Of a stretch of 64,000 nt of DNA, positions 9,101-17,735 are shown piece after piece. Source of the stretch: Actinacidiphila glaucinigra (GTDB lineage Bacteria > Actinomycetota > Actinomycetes > Streptomycetales > Streptomycetaceae); NCBI RefSeq assembly GCF_900188405.1, contig NZ_FZOF01000013.1, positions 1 to 64,000 of the forward strand, written 5' to 3'. The notes under the pieces are model-generated. The model was not told where the DNA came from. It did not search any database and worked only from the letters and a program-made list of their open reading frames with translations. Each line of letters starts with the position of its first letter. Positions within the stretch are counted from its first letter, which is position 1. The translations under genes were made by a program, and so were the position numbers.

Positions 9101-9821
9101 GGACCGACTGCTCGAGGTCGACGTGGGACACACCGTTGAGCCAGACCTTCTCGACCCCGGCCAGGGAACCGGCGGACCGGGCGGCGGCGGACGTGGCGGC
9201 CGTCTTGCCCCGCACCTCCTGCCACCACCGTCCGCCGTCGGCGACGTTCATCGAGCGGCCGTTGATGCTGGGGAGCGACCTGCCGCCGGACGCCCCGGGG
9301 ACCTTGCGCGTCTTCTCGGCACCCGCCGTGCCGGTGTAGGTGACCAGCACCGGAACCGTGTCGCCCTTGCCCGCCGCGGGGAGCGTCGCCAACTGGGTGA
9401 GGTCGAAGAGCCCCCAGTCGAGAAGTCCCTTGCCGACCAGCGCGAGGGCGTCGTCCGGCACGACGTACACCTTGCCCTGGCGGGTGATGGTGTGGAACAC
9501 GACCGGGGTCCCGTCGGGACGCGCCGCGCTCTCGGTGTCGCGGACGACCGGCCTGCCCTTGTCGTCGACGCCGACGTGCACCTTGTCGCCGGTGATCAGC
9601 GTGACGGGGACGGACCCGCCGGACGCGGCGACGATCCGCGCCAGGTCGGTGTCGGCGATCACGGTCGGGCTGCCGGTCCGTACGACACCGGGTCGCGGAG
9701 TCTGCCGTTCCGGCTCGGCCGCCTGGGTCGCCGTCGTCGACACGACCATGCCGAAGACGGTCAGACCGACGGTCACCGCGCCAAGGCGTCTGTTGAGACG
9801 CTTCCTTGCGCTTGGCCTCAT
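6159..9821 (-). CDS. secreted S8 family serine peptidase (subtilisin-like, PA domain)
   Basis: 1220 residues. A Sec-type signal peptide at residues 1-35 is followed by a propeptide. The catalytic triad is in VAVLDTGVDATHPD (Asp about 263), GHGTHVAS (His about 298) and GTSMATPHVAG (Ser about 471), with the oxyanion region VVAAGNSG. A PA-type insertion (AAAAGAVGVLV) lies near 870-980, and beta-rich domains follow. It degrades extracellular protein. ATG at 9821 is preceded by AGGAGA. The C-terminal TTFDGG/VTLRV-type domain common in relatives is instead encoded by the next gene. A large LuxR regulator lies upstream on the same strand and might control it (inference). Confidence 0.95.
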   Translation of the reverse strand: MRPSARKRLNRRLGAVTVGLTVFGMVVSTTATQAAEPERQTPRPGVVRTGSPTVIADTDLARIVAASGGSVPVTLITGDKVHVGVDDKGRPVVRDTESAARPDGTPVVFHTITRQGKVYVVPDDALALVGKGLLDWGLFDLTQLATLPAAGKGDTVPVLVTYTGTAGAEKTRKVPGASGGRSLPSINGRSMNVADGGRWWQEVRGKTAATSAAARSAGSLAGVEKVWLNGVSHVDLEQSVPQIGAPVAWERGYDGTGVTVAVLDTGVDATHPDVAGSIAGQVDFTGSPSGTKDGHGHGTHVASTVLGSGAASKGLRKGVAPGAKLLVGKVCDDNGQCPDDGIIAAMDWAAHSGAKVVNMSLGGEPTDGTDPMSQALNELSRSTGTLFVVAAGNSGWFPQKVVSPGSADDALTVAAVDKNGEMATFSNRGPRIGDGAAKPDIAAPGVGIVAARAAGTAMGTPVDQYYTAADGTSMATPHVAGAAAIVAQQHPELSGQQIKALLMDTATDLGHDMYAQGRGLVDLATATNPRIVPKGSLNFGRLAYPHSRVTKKITYTNRGDEATTLHLTMPVSFADGKPAAAGLFTLSTDTVVVPAGGSADVSVTLDGSVLGPDAAFGGYNGLLSARDDSGDIRLASGVHTFLEAQKFPLTLNVVAPAGATDVRYGTATFMPVDDKIHLHAGLVSEVGADSVTEQLFRGSYAVQLPVTWRDAAGELQQAAPIAPEVSLTKATTVTLDLRKAKPLRVRYPEATETYSATDVVNRVSATGAWTMGTVLSYDYKGVEPNWWVLPTGKVSEGTFTHDFYSSRTTPVVTMRTTGGGAPADLSARYVTPNATLGETQAWLRDNGDPSTREAAIEVPRLPVEGRLPVVHAGTGSAAELADVDARGKLVLLTPTDICQGTCDYPKLRDERVAAAAAAGAVGVLVTAPGLTSLGSPSTFDQCLDGPQSCPAIQAYAALPIATVPYGEAEDLIKRIKADRSHVRISLGGSAVPRAYAARYHEDGQIRANDYRVEKGDLDRVDLHFHAARPGTVHQLSWRQFLQAAPITSYVSLPQPSTRRTMTTFVKRQDDAISGFTASWADQGADSFLEHNRSEMNELVLTGKNEIHWNAGPAVPGAVPQVRTESGFSVPAGPCAGCRQGDTFYPTVYLTGSGGGRQALIGIVDDELLQHEFLEIPSCGRVPLPTVPNLDSTCDFKLLDASGDEIEGRKQHLADQDWTTL

Positions 9822-9920
9822 CTATGAGTCTCCTGTGAGATGTGACGGGGAACATCGGGGGAGGATCGGCGTGGAGGCGTGCCGGAGGCCGGCGTTCACG
9901 GTCCGGTCACGGTCTCCGCG

Positions 9921-10097
9921 CTAGAGCGGTTCGTACTCGCCGTCAGCGGCGGAATCACCCGCGTCCTCGGTGGTCGGGGCGTCTGCCGGCTCGGCCTGCG
10001 GTCCTTCCGGTGCCGGTTCGTCCTTCGCACGGCGTGCCGAAACGGCCGGGCCATCAGCCGGTTCGGGTGTCAGCGGTTCTGCGGGCAACATGGGCAC
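9921..10097 (-). pseudogene. possible remnant or small ORF between LuxR and protease genes
   Basis: A frame ending in TAG at 9921-9923 reads as a plausible protein tail: GTG at 10097, then VPMLPAEPLTPEPADGP, ending in acidic DSAADGEYEPL (58 residues). Codons have high G/C at position three. There is no Shine-Dalgarno at the GTG, and the frame is blocked upstream by a TAA within an A+T-rich patch. It may be the 3' end of a decayed gene rather than a complete gene. The rest of 9822-10202 shows nothing clear. Confidence 0.25.
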
Positions 10098-10202
10098 GAG
10101 TGTGCGACGGGGTCCGGTACCGGCTCGATTGGTCAGATGCGGGATTTAATCCGGCCATCCGCCCGCCGGCATTTCTTCGTACCCGGCGACGGCCCGAGGA
10201 AT

Positions 10203-13160
10203 TTACTCGTCGCCCTGGGGCGGTTGCCTCAGCTCGCCGACGAGACCCGATTCGACGACCTTGATCGCGAGCGCCGTCCGCGACGTGACGTCCAGTTTGC
10301 GCATCGCCGACTTCACCTGGCTGGCGACGGTCTGTGCCGAAACCGTCAGCGCGTCGGCGATCTGCCGGTTCGTCAGGCCCTCGACCAGCAACCGGGCCAC
10401 TTCCACCTCGCGCGGCGAGAGCCGGTTGCCGTAGCCGGGACGTCCCCGGCCGCGCGCCGCAGCGGGGCTTCCCCCTGCGCGCGTTTCGAGGAACCGGCTG
10501 ATCCGGTCGGCGTCGTTGCGGGCGCCGAGTTCCGACAGCGCCCGCGCGACGTCGGACAGGAGCTGCAGTCCGGCCTCGTCCCGGCCGTCGGCGAGCAGGC
10601 AGTGGGCGGAACGCTCCCGGGCGAGCAGGGCGTCGTACGGGCGCGGCAGCGCCTCCCACGCGGCGGCCGCACGGCTGAACAGCGTCACGGCGTCCGCGAA
10701 GCGGCCCTCGGCCTCCGCCACGATCGCGCGGCACAGGACCAAGGACGCCTGCGGCGCGGGGGCGTCCCGGTCGCCCAGGGCCGCTTCGAACGTGTCCACC
10801 AGGTCGGCGGCACGGGCGAGGCGACCGGCGGCGGCCAGGGCCGCGACGCGTGCCGGGGCGAACTCGACCGCGCGGGACCAGAGTCCGCCGCCGACGGCTG
10901 TCTCGGCCGGCTGGTCGGTGAGGCGGAGCGCCTCGTCGACGTCGCCGTCGCGCAGGCACAACTGGGCGAGCGCGGCGGCGGCCTCGATGCGCTGCTGGTC
11001 GTCGCGCCCGGCGAAGCGCAGCCGCTCCCGCGCTGTGTCCAGGTCACCGGCGGCCGCCTGCATCAGGCCCGCCACCAGGGCCGCCTCGCTCCGGTCCTTC
11101 AGCCGTACGCCGCTGTCGTCGTCGATCAGGCGTGCCGTGCGCTCCGCAAGGCCCGACCATGCGCCGGTGAACCAGTCGAGGTGGGCCCGTGAGGAGGCGA
11201 TGCTGTCGAGGTAGTCGAGGAGCTGATGGCGTTCGGCGAGTGCCTGGCCCCTGGCCAGCCGCGCCCTGGCCTCGTCGTACCGCCCCCACCGCGTCGCCTC
11301 CTCGCCGACGTTCGTGTGGCCTATCGCGACGACGGACGCCTCCCGCGGGTCCGAGACGTCGTCCGGGATGTGCCGGGCCGCCTCCCAGCCCGCCTCCTCG
11401 CCGAGCATCAGCAGCGCGAAGGCGCGTTCCACGGACATTCGCAGGAGGTCGAGGGAAGCCATCGAGCGGGCCGGCGGCGGCGCCTCCTGCAGCCACCGCA
11501 GGTGTTCCGCCACCGGCCGCGCGTTCCCCAGGGGCAGTGCGAGCAGGATGCGGGCGCGCGCCGCCTCCGACGAGTCCGGCGGGAGATGGGGCAGCGCCGT
11601 GAGGATCTCGCCGCGGCCCGCCTCGATCTCGCCCGCCACCATGAGCACCCGGCCGACCTGGAAGCGGACCGACGCCTGCTGCCCCGGCGTCAGTACCTGG
11701 CCGCCGAGGGCCGACCGGAGCGATTCGATGATCTCCGAGTACGGGTCGGAGCCGGACAGCGCCTGGAACTGGATCTTCGTCACCAGCCGCACGAGTGGCT
11801 CGGCGGGGAGGGACATGCTGGTGACCAGGCTGTGCATCAGCAGGGCCGAGGTGGCCACGTCCCCGGACTGGACACAGAGGTCGGCCGCCTGCTCGGTGTA
11901 CCGGCACGCCGCCTCGACGTCGCCGGCCAGCCGGAAGTGCCGGGCCAGCTGGGCCACGGGCGGCTGCGGCCACCGCTCCAGCGCCCGGCCCGCCCGCAGG
12001 TGCATGGCACGCCGTTCCTCGGCCGGGATGGCGTCGTACACGGCGTGGCACGCCAGCGAATGGCGGAACGACCACTGCCCGGGCCTGCCTTCGCGCAGCA
12101 GGCCGCCGCCGAGCACTTCGGCCGCCTGCGCGGCGAACCGCTCCTCCGGCAGTCCGCTGACCGCGCGCAGGGTCGTGTAGTCGGCCGGGCCGGACACCAC
12201 CGACACCGCGTACAGGACGGTGCGGGTGTCGGGCCCGACCCGCCCGACGCGTTCGAGCATGGCGTCGCGGATCGTGGGCGGGACGTCGATGCGGTCCAGC
12301 CGCCGGCGCGCCCATCCGCCGTCCTGGCGGATCAGGTCGGCCCGGTCGTGCATCAGCCGCACCGACTCCTCCACCGCCAGCGGTACGCCCTCGGTGCGGG
12401 CGTGCAGGAAGTCGGCGAACTCGGTGGAGACGTGCCCGCCGGCCAGCATCGACGAGACGAACGCGGCGGTCTCGCCGACGTCCAGCGGATCCAGCGTCAG
12501 CCTGACCAGGTGCGCGTCGGACGGGGGCCGGGAGAGCAGCCGCAACAGCAGCGAGCCGGGCGGTACTTCGTCCCGCCGGTAGGTGAGGACAACGCTCACC
12601 GGCTGGGGCCGGCGGGAGACCAGGAACAGCAGGAACTCGAGGGTCGCCTCGTCCGCCCAGTGGACGTCCTCCAGTGCGAGGACCGCCACGTCGAGCCGGC
12701 CGAGGACCTCGGCGAAGGCGCGGAACAGCCGGTGCCGGGCCGCGGTGGCGTCCTCCAGCGGCTCCGGGGCCGGGGGCAGGTCGTCGGCCCACTCGGGGAA
12801 CAGCGGCCGCAGCGCACCGCCCAGCCCGCTCAGCCGCAGCCCGACAACGTTGTCGACGCCGTCGCGCACCGCGTCCACGACCGCCCCGAGCGTGTACGGC
12901 ACCCGCAACTCCGGGCAGGCCCCGACCAGGGCGCGCCGGCCCCGCTCCGCCTGGGACGCCAGGAACTCGCGCAGCAGCCGGGTCTTGCCGATGCCCGCCT
13001 CACCGTCGAGCAGGACCACCGCGGGGGTCTGCCCGAGCGCCGTTCCGAGTGCGTCCAACTCCCCGTCCCGGCCGACGAACCGCGGCGCGGACAGCGCCGG
13101 GAGCCGGTCGGCATCGGTACCTGCCCGTCCAACCACCGCCGTACCCCCTCGGTCGACCAC
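10203..13160 (-). CDS. LuxR family transcriptional regulator, LAL type with AAA ATPase domain
   Basis: 985 residues, the usual size for LAL regulators. The N-terminal FVGRDGELDAL is followed by a Walker A motif (LDGEAGIGKTRLL, about residue 57), a helical TPR-like middle region, and a C-terminal LuxR helix-turn-helix (LSPREVEVARLLVEGLTNRQIADAL, here given in part) ending near 975. Such proteins activate secondary-metabolite, sugar or protease genes after ligand binding. The start is GTG at 13160 with only a weak ribosome site, so an internal start is possible. It lies upstream of the S8 protease on the same strand, separated by about 380 bp. Confidence 0.93.
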   Translation of the reverse strand: MVDRGGTAVVGRAGTDADRLPALSAPRFVGRDGELDALGTALGQTPAVVLLDGEAGIGKTRLLREFLASQAERGRRALVGACPELRVPYTLGAVVDAVRDGVDNVVGLRLSGLGGALRPLFPEWADDLPPAPEPLEDATAARHRLFRAFAEVLGRLDVAVLALEDVHWADEATLEFLLFLVSRRPQPVSVVLTYRRDEVPPGSLLLRLLSRPPSDAHLVRLTLDPLDVGETAAFVSSMLAGGHVSTEFADFLHARTEGVPLAVEESVRLMHDRADLIRQDGGWARRRLDRIDVPPTIRDAMLERVGRVGPDTRTVLYAVSVVSGPADYTTLRAVSGLPEERFAAQAAEVLGGGLLREGRPGQWSFRHSLACHAVYDAIPAEERRAMHLRAGRALERWPQPPVAQLARHFRLAGDVEAACRYTEQAADLCVQSGDVATSALLMHSLVTSMSLPAEPLVRLVTKIQFQALSGSDPYSEIIESLRSALGGQVLTPGQQASVRFQVGRVLMVAGEIEAGRGEILTALPHLPPDSSEAARARILLALPLGNARPVAEHLRWLQEAPPPARSMASLDLLRMSVERAFALLMLGEEAGWEAARHIPDDVSDPREASVVAIGHTNVGEEATRWGRYDEARARLARGQALAERHQLLDYLDSIASSRAHLDWFTGAWSGLAERTARLIDDDSGVRLKDRSEAALVAGLMQAAAGDLDTARERLRFAGRDDQQRIEAAAALAQLCLRDGDVDEALRLTDQPAETAVGGGLWSRAVEFAPARVAALAAAGRLARAADLVDTFEAALGDRDAPAPQASLVLCRAIVAEAEGRFADAVTLFSRAAAAWEALPRPYDALLARERSAHCLLADGRDEAGLQLLSDVARALSELGARNDADRISRFLETRAGGSPAAARGRGRPGYGNRLSPREVEVARLLVEGLTNRQIADALTVSAQTVASQVKSAMRKLDVTSRTALAIKVVESGLVGELRQPPQGDE

Positions 13161-13466
13161 CGCAACGTCAGTGCCGACCTTATCCGCGGGAGATCATTTG
13201 GGTGGCGGCAACGGCTCGGACAGTTGAACGACGGGAGATCCCGCGGGCCCCGCGCCAGGGGGCCTCTCGGCGCCCGCGTCACCCGTTCGGCCTAATCGGC
13301 GCGGCGGCCCGGGGCAGCTCGTGCTGGCCTGGAAGGGGGTGTACGAGCGAGGCGACACCACGTGCGACCTGCGACAACAGCATGTCGGCCGTCCCCTGGG
13401 CCGACCGGCGCGGGATCCCATCGCGCCGCGCGTCGCCCGCACAGACCACAACCACGGGAGTGACCC
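13161..13466. other. divergent intergenic region between LuxR regulator and YidB-like gene
   Basis: 306 bases serving two divergent genes. No clear inverted repeat or consensus promoter was recognised. A 60-codon frame from 13321 has no ribosome site and becomes low-complexity Ala, so it is not called. Confidence 0.4.
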
Positions 13467-13844
13467 ATGGCTGACCCCACCAGGAGCAGCGGCGGCGGCA
13501 TGATGGACGAGCTGCAAGCGCTGCTCGAAGGTGCGACGAAGCTCCTGAACGACAGCGGACTCAAGGGCATCGTCGACTCATGGCTCGGCAACGGCCCCAA
13601 CGAGCCGGTGACGACGAGGCAGATCGAGGACGCGTTCGGCGCCGACAAGGTGGCCGAGGCGAGCAAGCAGGCCGGTGTGAAGCCCGATGCGCTCGCCGCG
13701 GAGCTGCCCGAGGTCATCGACAAGGCATCCCCCGACGGGAAGATCGACATCCGCAGTAGCAGCATCGAGCCGTCCTCCATCGACGCCCGCAAGGAGTCGC
13801 TCATCGACGTGCTGGGCCACACCATCGACACCCGCCGCGGTTGA
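13467..13844 (+). CDS. YidB-like (DUF937) protein
   Basis: 125 residues. The pattern GLKGIVDSWLGNGPNEPVT, then IEDAFGADKVAEASKQAG and a LAAELPEVIDKASPDGKI stretch, matches the YidB/DUF937 family (compare SWxxxGxNxPI and PDGxLP). Function is unknown; Escherichia YidB is a small cytoplasmic protein. ATG at 13467 has GGGAG 6 nt upstream. A terminator-like hairpin follows at 13866. Confidence 0.87.
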   Translation: MADPTRSSGGGMMDELQALLEGATKLLNDSGLKGIVDSWLGNGPNEPVTTRQIEDAFGADKVAEASKQAGVKPDALAAELPEVIDKASPDGKIDIRSSSIEPSSIDARKESLIDVLGHTIDTRRG

Positions 13845-13865
13845 CCGCCGGAGCGGACAGTCGGA

Positions 13866-13897
13866 GGGCCGGTGCCCACCAGTGGCGCCGGCCCTTT
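13866..13897 (+). terminator. terminator after the YidB-like gene
   Basis: Arms GGGCCGG and CCGGCCC with an inner GCC/GGC pair are followed by TTT, 22 nt downstream of the YidB-like stop. Confidence 0.65.
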
Positions 13898-14078
13898 GCG
13901 TCGCCGGAAGCCGGCGCACCGAACATCGCCGGAGACATCGCACACCCCTTACGGCACGGCGATCCGGCCGCCTCGTCAAGCATCGGAGCGTCACCCGAAT
14001 GCGAGGCAGCGTGGGAGCAATTAGCCTGAAAAACGATGGAGTCCCCGAACTTCGGGTGGGACGAGGAGGCGACTCGCC

Positions 14079-14777
14079 GTGGCGAAAGTGCTGTTCATCG
14101 TGAGTGGGGCGACGTACTGGGTGCTGAAGGACGGCACCAGGTATGCGACGGGCTACTGGGCCGAGGAGTTCGCGAGTCCCTACAAGCTGCTGACGGAAGC
14201 CGGTCACGACGTGGTGGTGGCGACTCCCGGCGGCGTCACTCCGAACGTCGACATGATGAGCCTGCGCCCCTCGATGGCCGGCGGCGAGGACGGAGCCCTG
14301 GAGCTCGAGCGGATCATCCGGTCGGCTGAGGTGATGCGGCGCCCCCTGAAGCTCTCGGACGTCCGGCTCGAGGACTACGACGCGGTGTATCTCCCCGGTG
14401 GCCACGGCCCGATGTCGGACCTGGCCTTCGACGCCGACGCGGGCCGCCTGCTGACCGCGCAACTCGCCTCGGGCAACCCGCTCTTCATCGTCTGCCACGC
14501 CCCCGCCGCGCTCCTGGCGACCAGGATCCACGGGGTGTCCCCCTTCAAGGGCTACCGGGTCACCGGTTTCTCGAACGAGGAAGAGGAAGCCGTCGGACTG
14601 GCGCCCCTGGCGACCTGGCTGCTGGAGACGGACCTGAAGGAGAAGGTCGAAGTCGACTACAGCCGCGGCCCGATGTGGGAGCCGTACATGGTCGAGGACC
14701 GCAACCTCGTCACCGGGCAGAACCCGCATTCCGCGGCGGTGCTGGGCAACCGGATGCTCGAGATCCTCAAGGCCTGA
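14079..14777 (+). CDS. DJ-1/PfpI family protein, Hsp31/glyoxalase III-like
   Basis: 232 residues. The nucleophile elbow is VCHAPAAL with its Cys, and the partner Glu is in the N-terminal TGYWAEEF. The long form with LPGGHGPMSDL is that of Hsp31-type glyoxalase III/chaperone proteins, which convert methylglyoxal to lactate without glutathione or act in protein repair. GTG at 14079 has GAGGAGG 9 nt upstream. The gene is single and is followed by a strong hairpin. Substrate specificity cannot be read from the sequence. Confidence 0.9.
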   Translation: MAKVLFIVSGATYWVLKDGTRYATGYWAEEFASPYKLLTEAGHDVVVATPGGVTPNVDMMSLRPSMAGGEDGALELERIIRSAEVMRRPLKLSDVRLEDYDAVYLPGGHGPMSDLAFDADAGRLLTAQLASGNPLFIVCHAPAALLATRIHGVSPFKGYRVTGFSNEEEEAVGLAPLATWLLETDLKEKVEVDYSRGPMWEPYMVEDRNLVTGQNPHSAAVLGNRMLEILKA

Positions 14778-14786
14778 GGCCTTGCG

Positions 14787-14826
14787 CCAGGGCGCGCACC
14801 GCGAACATCACGCGGTGGCGCCCTGG
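14787..14826. terminator. strong bidirectional terminator
   Basis: Arms CCAGGGCGC...CACCGC and GCGGTGGCGCCCTGG pair with a single bulged G, between the convergent PfpI-like and VOC genes. Confidence 0.75.
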
Positions 14827-14876
14827 TGTGCCTGCCCGGCCGCGTCCGTGACCCGGCCCGTCGGCGCCGGCGGACT

Positions 14877-15278
14877 TCAGGCGTTCCAGGAGCGCGAGCA
14901 GAGCACCAGGCGGTAGCCGTCCGGGTCGGCGACGGTGACGCCGTACTGGTCCCAGTAGGGGTTGTGCGCCGCGGTGCGGGTGCCGCCCGCGGCGACGAGG
15001 CGGTCGACGAGGGCGTCGTCGACCGGGGCACCGAGATAGAGGACGAAGAGGTCGTCCACCGTGGGCGTGGGCTCCAGCGGCCGCTCGGGGTCGCGCGTGA
15101 GCTCGAAGTGCCAGGAGCCGCCCGGGAGCCCGAGCATCACCAGATCGTGCTCACCGGAGACGCGCTCGGTTGTACGCCACAGCACTTCGAGACCGAGGCC
15201 CTCGGCGTAGAAGCGCTCGGCCGCCGCAAGGTTCCGCGAGGGGCGGGCGACCCGGACGCGGGTGCCGGGGGTGATCAT
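14877..15278 (-). CDS. VOC superfamily protein (glyoxalase/bleomycin-resistance fold)
   Basis: 133 residues. Two beta-alpha-beta-beta-beta halves are visible: VRVARPSRNLAAAERFYAEG with LGLEVLW, then YGVTVADPDGYRLVL at the end. Members include glyoxalases, dioxygenases and antibiotic-binding proteins; the activity here is unknown. Its ATG overlaps the stop of the upstream cupin gene by 4 bases (ATGA), so the two are translationally coupled and probably act on the same compound (inference). Confidence 0.88.
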   Translation of the reverse strand: MITPGTRVRVARPSRNLAAAERFYAEGLGLEVLWRTTERVSGEHDLVMLGLPGGSWHFELTRDPERPLEPTPTVDDLFVLYLGAPVDDALVDRLVAAGGTRTAAHNPYWDQYGVTVADPDGYRLVLCSRSWNA

Positions 15279-15790
15279 TCCGGGGCCTCCAGCGTCGCGC
15301 GCCAGATCGGGCTGTCGACGTAGTGATTGTCGAAGCGCTCCGCAGTCTCGGCGAGCCGGCTCGGGGACTCCTCACCGCGGGTGACCTGCCCGAGCAGGCG
15401 CAGGTAGTCGAAGCGGTCCATGCCCGGCGTGAAGACGCACAGGACGTCGGCGCCCGAGCCCGGTGCGGCGCGGAAGGCGTGCGGGGTGCCCGGCGGCACG
15501 GCGAGGAAGTCGCCCTGGTGCAGTACGGTCACTTCCTCGCCGAGCAGCACCTGGAGCGAGCCGCCGAGAACGAAGAACATCTCCCAGGCGTGCGTGTGAA
15601 AGTGGGCGGGCGCGCCGGGCGCACCCTCGACGAAGGTCGAACGGTAGCTGGTGAACGCGCCCGCGGTCTGGGCCGAATCAGCGAAGAGAGACATCACGGC
15701 ACTGGGGTCGGCGCAGGTCTCGGCATCCTCACGGCGCGTGAGTATCGCCCGCGTGGTGGCGTGGCCGTCGAGGTCGTGATCCAAGGTCAT
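15275..15790 (-). CDS. cupin domain-containing protein
   Basis: 171 residues. The cupin metal motifs are HFHTHAWEMFFVLGG and PPGTPHAF, so a metal-dependent small-molecule enzyme such as a dioxygenase or isomerase is likely. The first 45 residues are extra-cupin. ATG at 15790 is chosen over a GTG at 15859 because the extension overlaps the shared promoter. It is coupled with the VOC gene and divergent from another VOC gene at 15892. Confidence 0.88.
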   Translation of the reverse strand: MTLDHDLDGHATTRAILTRREDAETCADPSAVMSLFADSAQTAGAFTSYRSTFVEGAPGAPAHFHTHAWEMFFVLGGSLQVLLGEEVTVLHQGDFLAVPPGTPHAFRAAPGSGADVLCVFTPGMDRFDYLRLLGQVTRGEESPSRLAETAERFDNHYVDSPIWRATLEAPE

Positions 15791-15891
15791 GGTCGCGACC
15801 CTACCGATCGGGTATGACAAGTCGGCCGCAGCGGCGGTGGCGCCCGCGCGTGCCATCACCGGGCATCCGGTGCCCGCCTACACTGCGGGGC

Positions 15892-16275
15892 ATGGCATGC
15901 CGTATCAGTGAGTTGGTCATCGACGCCCACGACCCCGAAAGGCTCGCCGCGTTCTGGAGCGAGGTGCTCGGCTACGTGGAACTCGGCCGGGAGGACGACG
16001 GGAGCATCGAGATCGGGCCGCCCGACACCGGGTTCGGCGGTCCGCAGCCCACGATCGTCCTCAGCCCCAGCGGCGACCCCCGGGCCGCGAAGCTCCCCCT
16101 GCACTTCGACGTGAACGCCACCGACCGCGACCAGGACGCCGAATTGGAGCGGCTGCTCGCCCTCGGCGCCAGGCACGCCGACGTGGGACAGAGCGGCACG
16201 GAGAACTGGTACGTCCTCGCCGACCCGGAAGGCAACGAGTTCTGCCTCCTGCGCCGGCGCCTGCAGCCCCTCTGA
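15892..16275 (+). CDS. VOC family protein, paralogue A
   Basis: 127 residues. The motif AFWSEVLGY near the start, FGGPQPTI in the middle and ADPEGNEFCLL at the end define the VOC fold (glyoxalase-like domain 6). It is a close paralogue of the gene at 17186: both begin MACRI and share TDRDQDAELERLL. No Shine-Dalgarno is seen; TACACT at 15879-15884 ends 7 nt before the ATG, consistent with a leaderless mRNA. Confidence 0.88.
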   Translation: MACRISELVIDAHDPERLAAFWSEVLGYVELGREDDGSIEIGPPDTGFGGPQPTIVLSPSGDPRAAKLPLHFDVNATDRDQDAELERLLALGARHADVGQSGTENWYVLADPEGNEFCLLRRRLQPL

Positions 16276-16285
16276 TCCGACGTGC

Positions 16286-16834
16286 CTAGACCTCGGGAAG
16301 GGAGGGATCGGGCGTCCAGGGAGTGGGTGCGGTGATGGACCACCGTTCGTGGTCGCGCCAGGCGCCGTTGATGTACAGGTAGTCGGCCGACATGCCTTCG
16401 TAACGAAAGCCCAGGCGCCGGGCCAGGGCCGAAGACGCCTTGTTCCCCGGCTGGATGTTCGCCTCCAGCCGGTGGAGCCGCAGGTCGTCGAAGGCGTGCC
16501 GCAGGACGGCGGTGAGCCCTTCGGTCATGTAACCCCGCCCCGCGGACGGGGCGAAAGCCGCGTAGCCGAGGGACGCGCCCTGGTAGCGGCCCCGGATGAT
16601 CGAGTTGATGTTGACCGTGCCGGCGGCCGCACCGGTTTCGAGGACGCGGATCAGATAGCCCCGGTTGGTGCCGTCGACGAAGCGCTGCATCCAGCTCTGG
16701 AACGCCTCCGCGGTCGCGGGCAGCTGCATGTACGGCGAATGGAGTTCGCTGCTGGCTCTCACGAGCGAGCAGAACTCATCCTGGTCGGCGAGGGTGAGCG
16801 GGCACAGTTCGACCCGTGAGGGCGCAAGGGGCAT
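16286..16834 (-). CDS. GNAT family N-acetyltransferase (RimJ/RimL-like)
   Basis: 182 residues. The acetyl-CoA-binding region is GYAAFAPSAGRGYMTEGL, followed by RLHRLEANIQPGNKASSALARRLGF (quoted here only in its key parts: LHRLEA and NKAS), the classic RimJ/RimL signature. It acetylates ribosomal-protein termini or small amines; the substrate is unknown. It is convergent with VOC paralogue A and lies between the two VOC paralogues. Confidence 0.9.
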   Translation of the reverse strand: MPLAPSRVELCPLTLADQDEFCSLVRASSELHSPYMQLPATAEAFQSWMQRFVDGTNRGYLIRVLETGAAAGTVNINSIIRGRYQGASLGYAAFAPSAGRGYMTEGLTAVLRHAFDDLRLHRLEANIQPGNKASSALARRLGFRYEGMSADYLYINGAWRDHERWSITAPTPWTPDPSLPEV

Positions 16835-17185
16835 GGGCCAATGCTAGATGATCTCCCCCATGCGGGGGGCGGAATGGGTCCGGGCTGCCGGGTCCCACGA
16901 GCGGGCCGCCCGGTCCACGGAGGTCCCCCAGGTATCGACGCCGGTCGACCCCCGTGCATCGACGGCCCGCACCAGGCGGGCTGTGCCGGAGGCCCGTAGT
17001 TCCGGCACCGCAAGCCGTCACACCGGTCGCACCGGGAAACGGGGGAGCACTGAGTCGTGGACCGCGGCTCGTGCGCACCGGCGCGGCCCGAGGCCCGGCC
17101 GGGGTGGTGGAGCCGAAAAGATCTTTTCCGTGCGCGCCTCGTCCGGTACGGTCGCGGGGTTGTTCGCCCACTGGGAGGTCTCCAC
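16835..17185. other. divergent intergenic region between GNAT and VOC paralogue B
   Basis: 351 bases with no convincing ORF; reading frames are Arg/Pro-rich. It contains the promoters for the GNAT gene and for VOC paralogue B. No operator was recognised. Confidence 0.4.
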
Positions 17186-17563
17186 ATGGCATGTCGTATC
17201 GGTGAGCTCGTGCTCGGCTGCCGAGACCCCGAACTGCTCGCGCGGTTCTGGTGCGAGGTCCTGGACTACGTCGTGGTCGGCCGCGAAGAGGGCTGCGTCG
17301 AGATCGGGACACCCGAAGGCTTCGGCGGTCCGCAGCCGACGATCTTCTTCAGCGTCAGGGAAGAGCCGGAGCCCGGGAAGTCCCGGCTGCACATCGACCT
17401 CAACCCCACCGACCGCGACCAGGACGCCGAGCTCGAACGCCTCCTGAAGCTCGGTGCGCGCCGGGCCGACGTCGGCCAGACCGGGGACGAGCAGTGGCAC
17501 GTCCTGGCCGACCCCGAAGGCAATGAGTTCTGCCTGCTGAAGGCCCGCATCAAGCCGCTCTGA
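17186..17563 (+). CDS. VOC family protein, paralogue B
   Basis: 125 residues, clearly paralogous to the gene at 15892 (shared MACRI start, FGGPQPTI, TDRDQDAELERLL and ADPEGNEFCLL). Unlike paralogue A it has a good Shine-Dalgarno (GGGAGG, 8 nt before ATG 17186). Its substrate is unknown. The duplication flanks the GNAT gene and suggests duplication followed by a different mode of expression. Confidence 0.88.
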   Translation: MACRIGELVLGCRDPELLARFWCEVLDYVVVGREEGCVEIGTPEGFGGPQPTIFFSVREEPEPGKSRLHIDLNPTDRDQDAELERLLKLGARRADVGQTGDEQWHVLADPEGNEFCLLKARIKPL

Positions 17564-17735
17564 CCTGTATCGGCCGCGCCCGAACGGGGCGGCGCACTCC
17601 GACGTGTGCCGGTGTACGCCGCCCTCGGGTGGGGCGAGTTGCGGGAGTCGGCCCGCGCCGTCATCACGGTGACAGGCGGAGACCGGTCGCCGTGCCGGCC
17701 GGGTTGTTCGTGAGGAATCCCCCTGCTCCGAGCCG

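Noticed and set aside
8124..9827. 567-residue plus-strand frame opposite the protease
   Set aside because: Antisense of an S8 protease with all catalytic motifs; no ribosome site or family.
11226..13295. 689-residue plus-strand frame opposite the LuxR gene
   Set aside because: Arg/Gly/Val-rich shadow of a clear LAL regulator on the other strand.
13321..13503. 60-residue plus-strand frame before the YidB-like gene
   Set aside because: No ribosome site, overlaps the real start in another frame and ends in poly-Ala.
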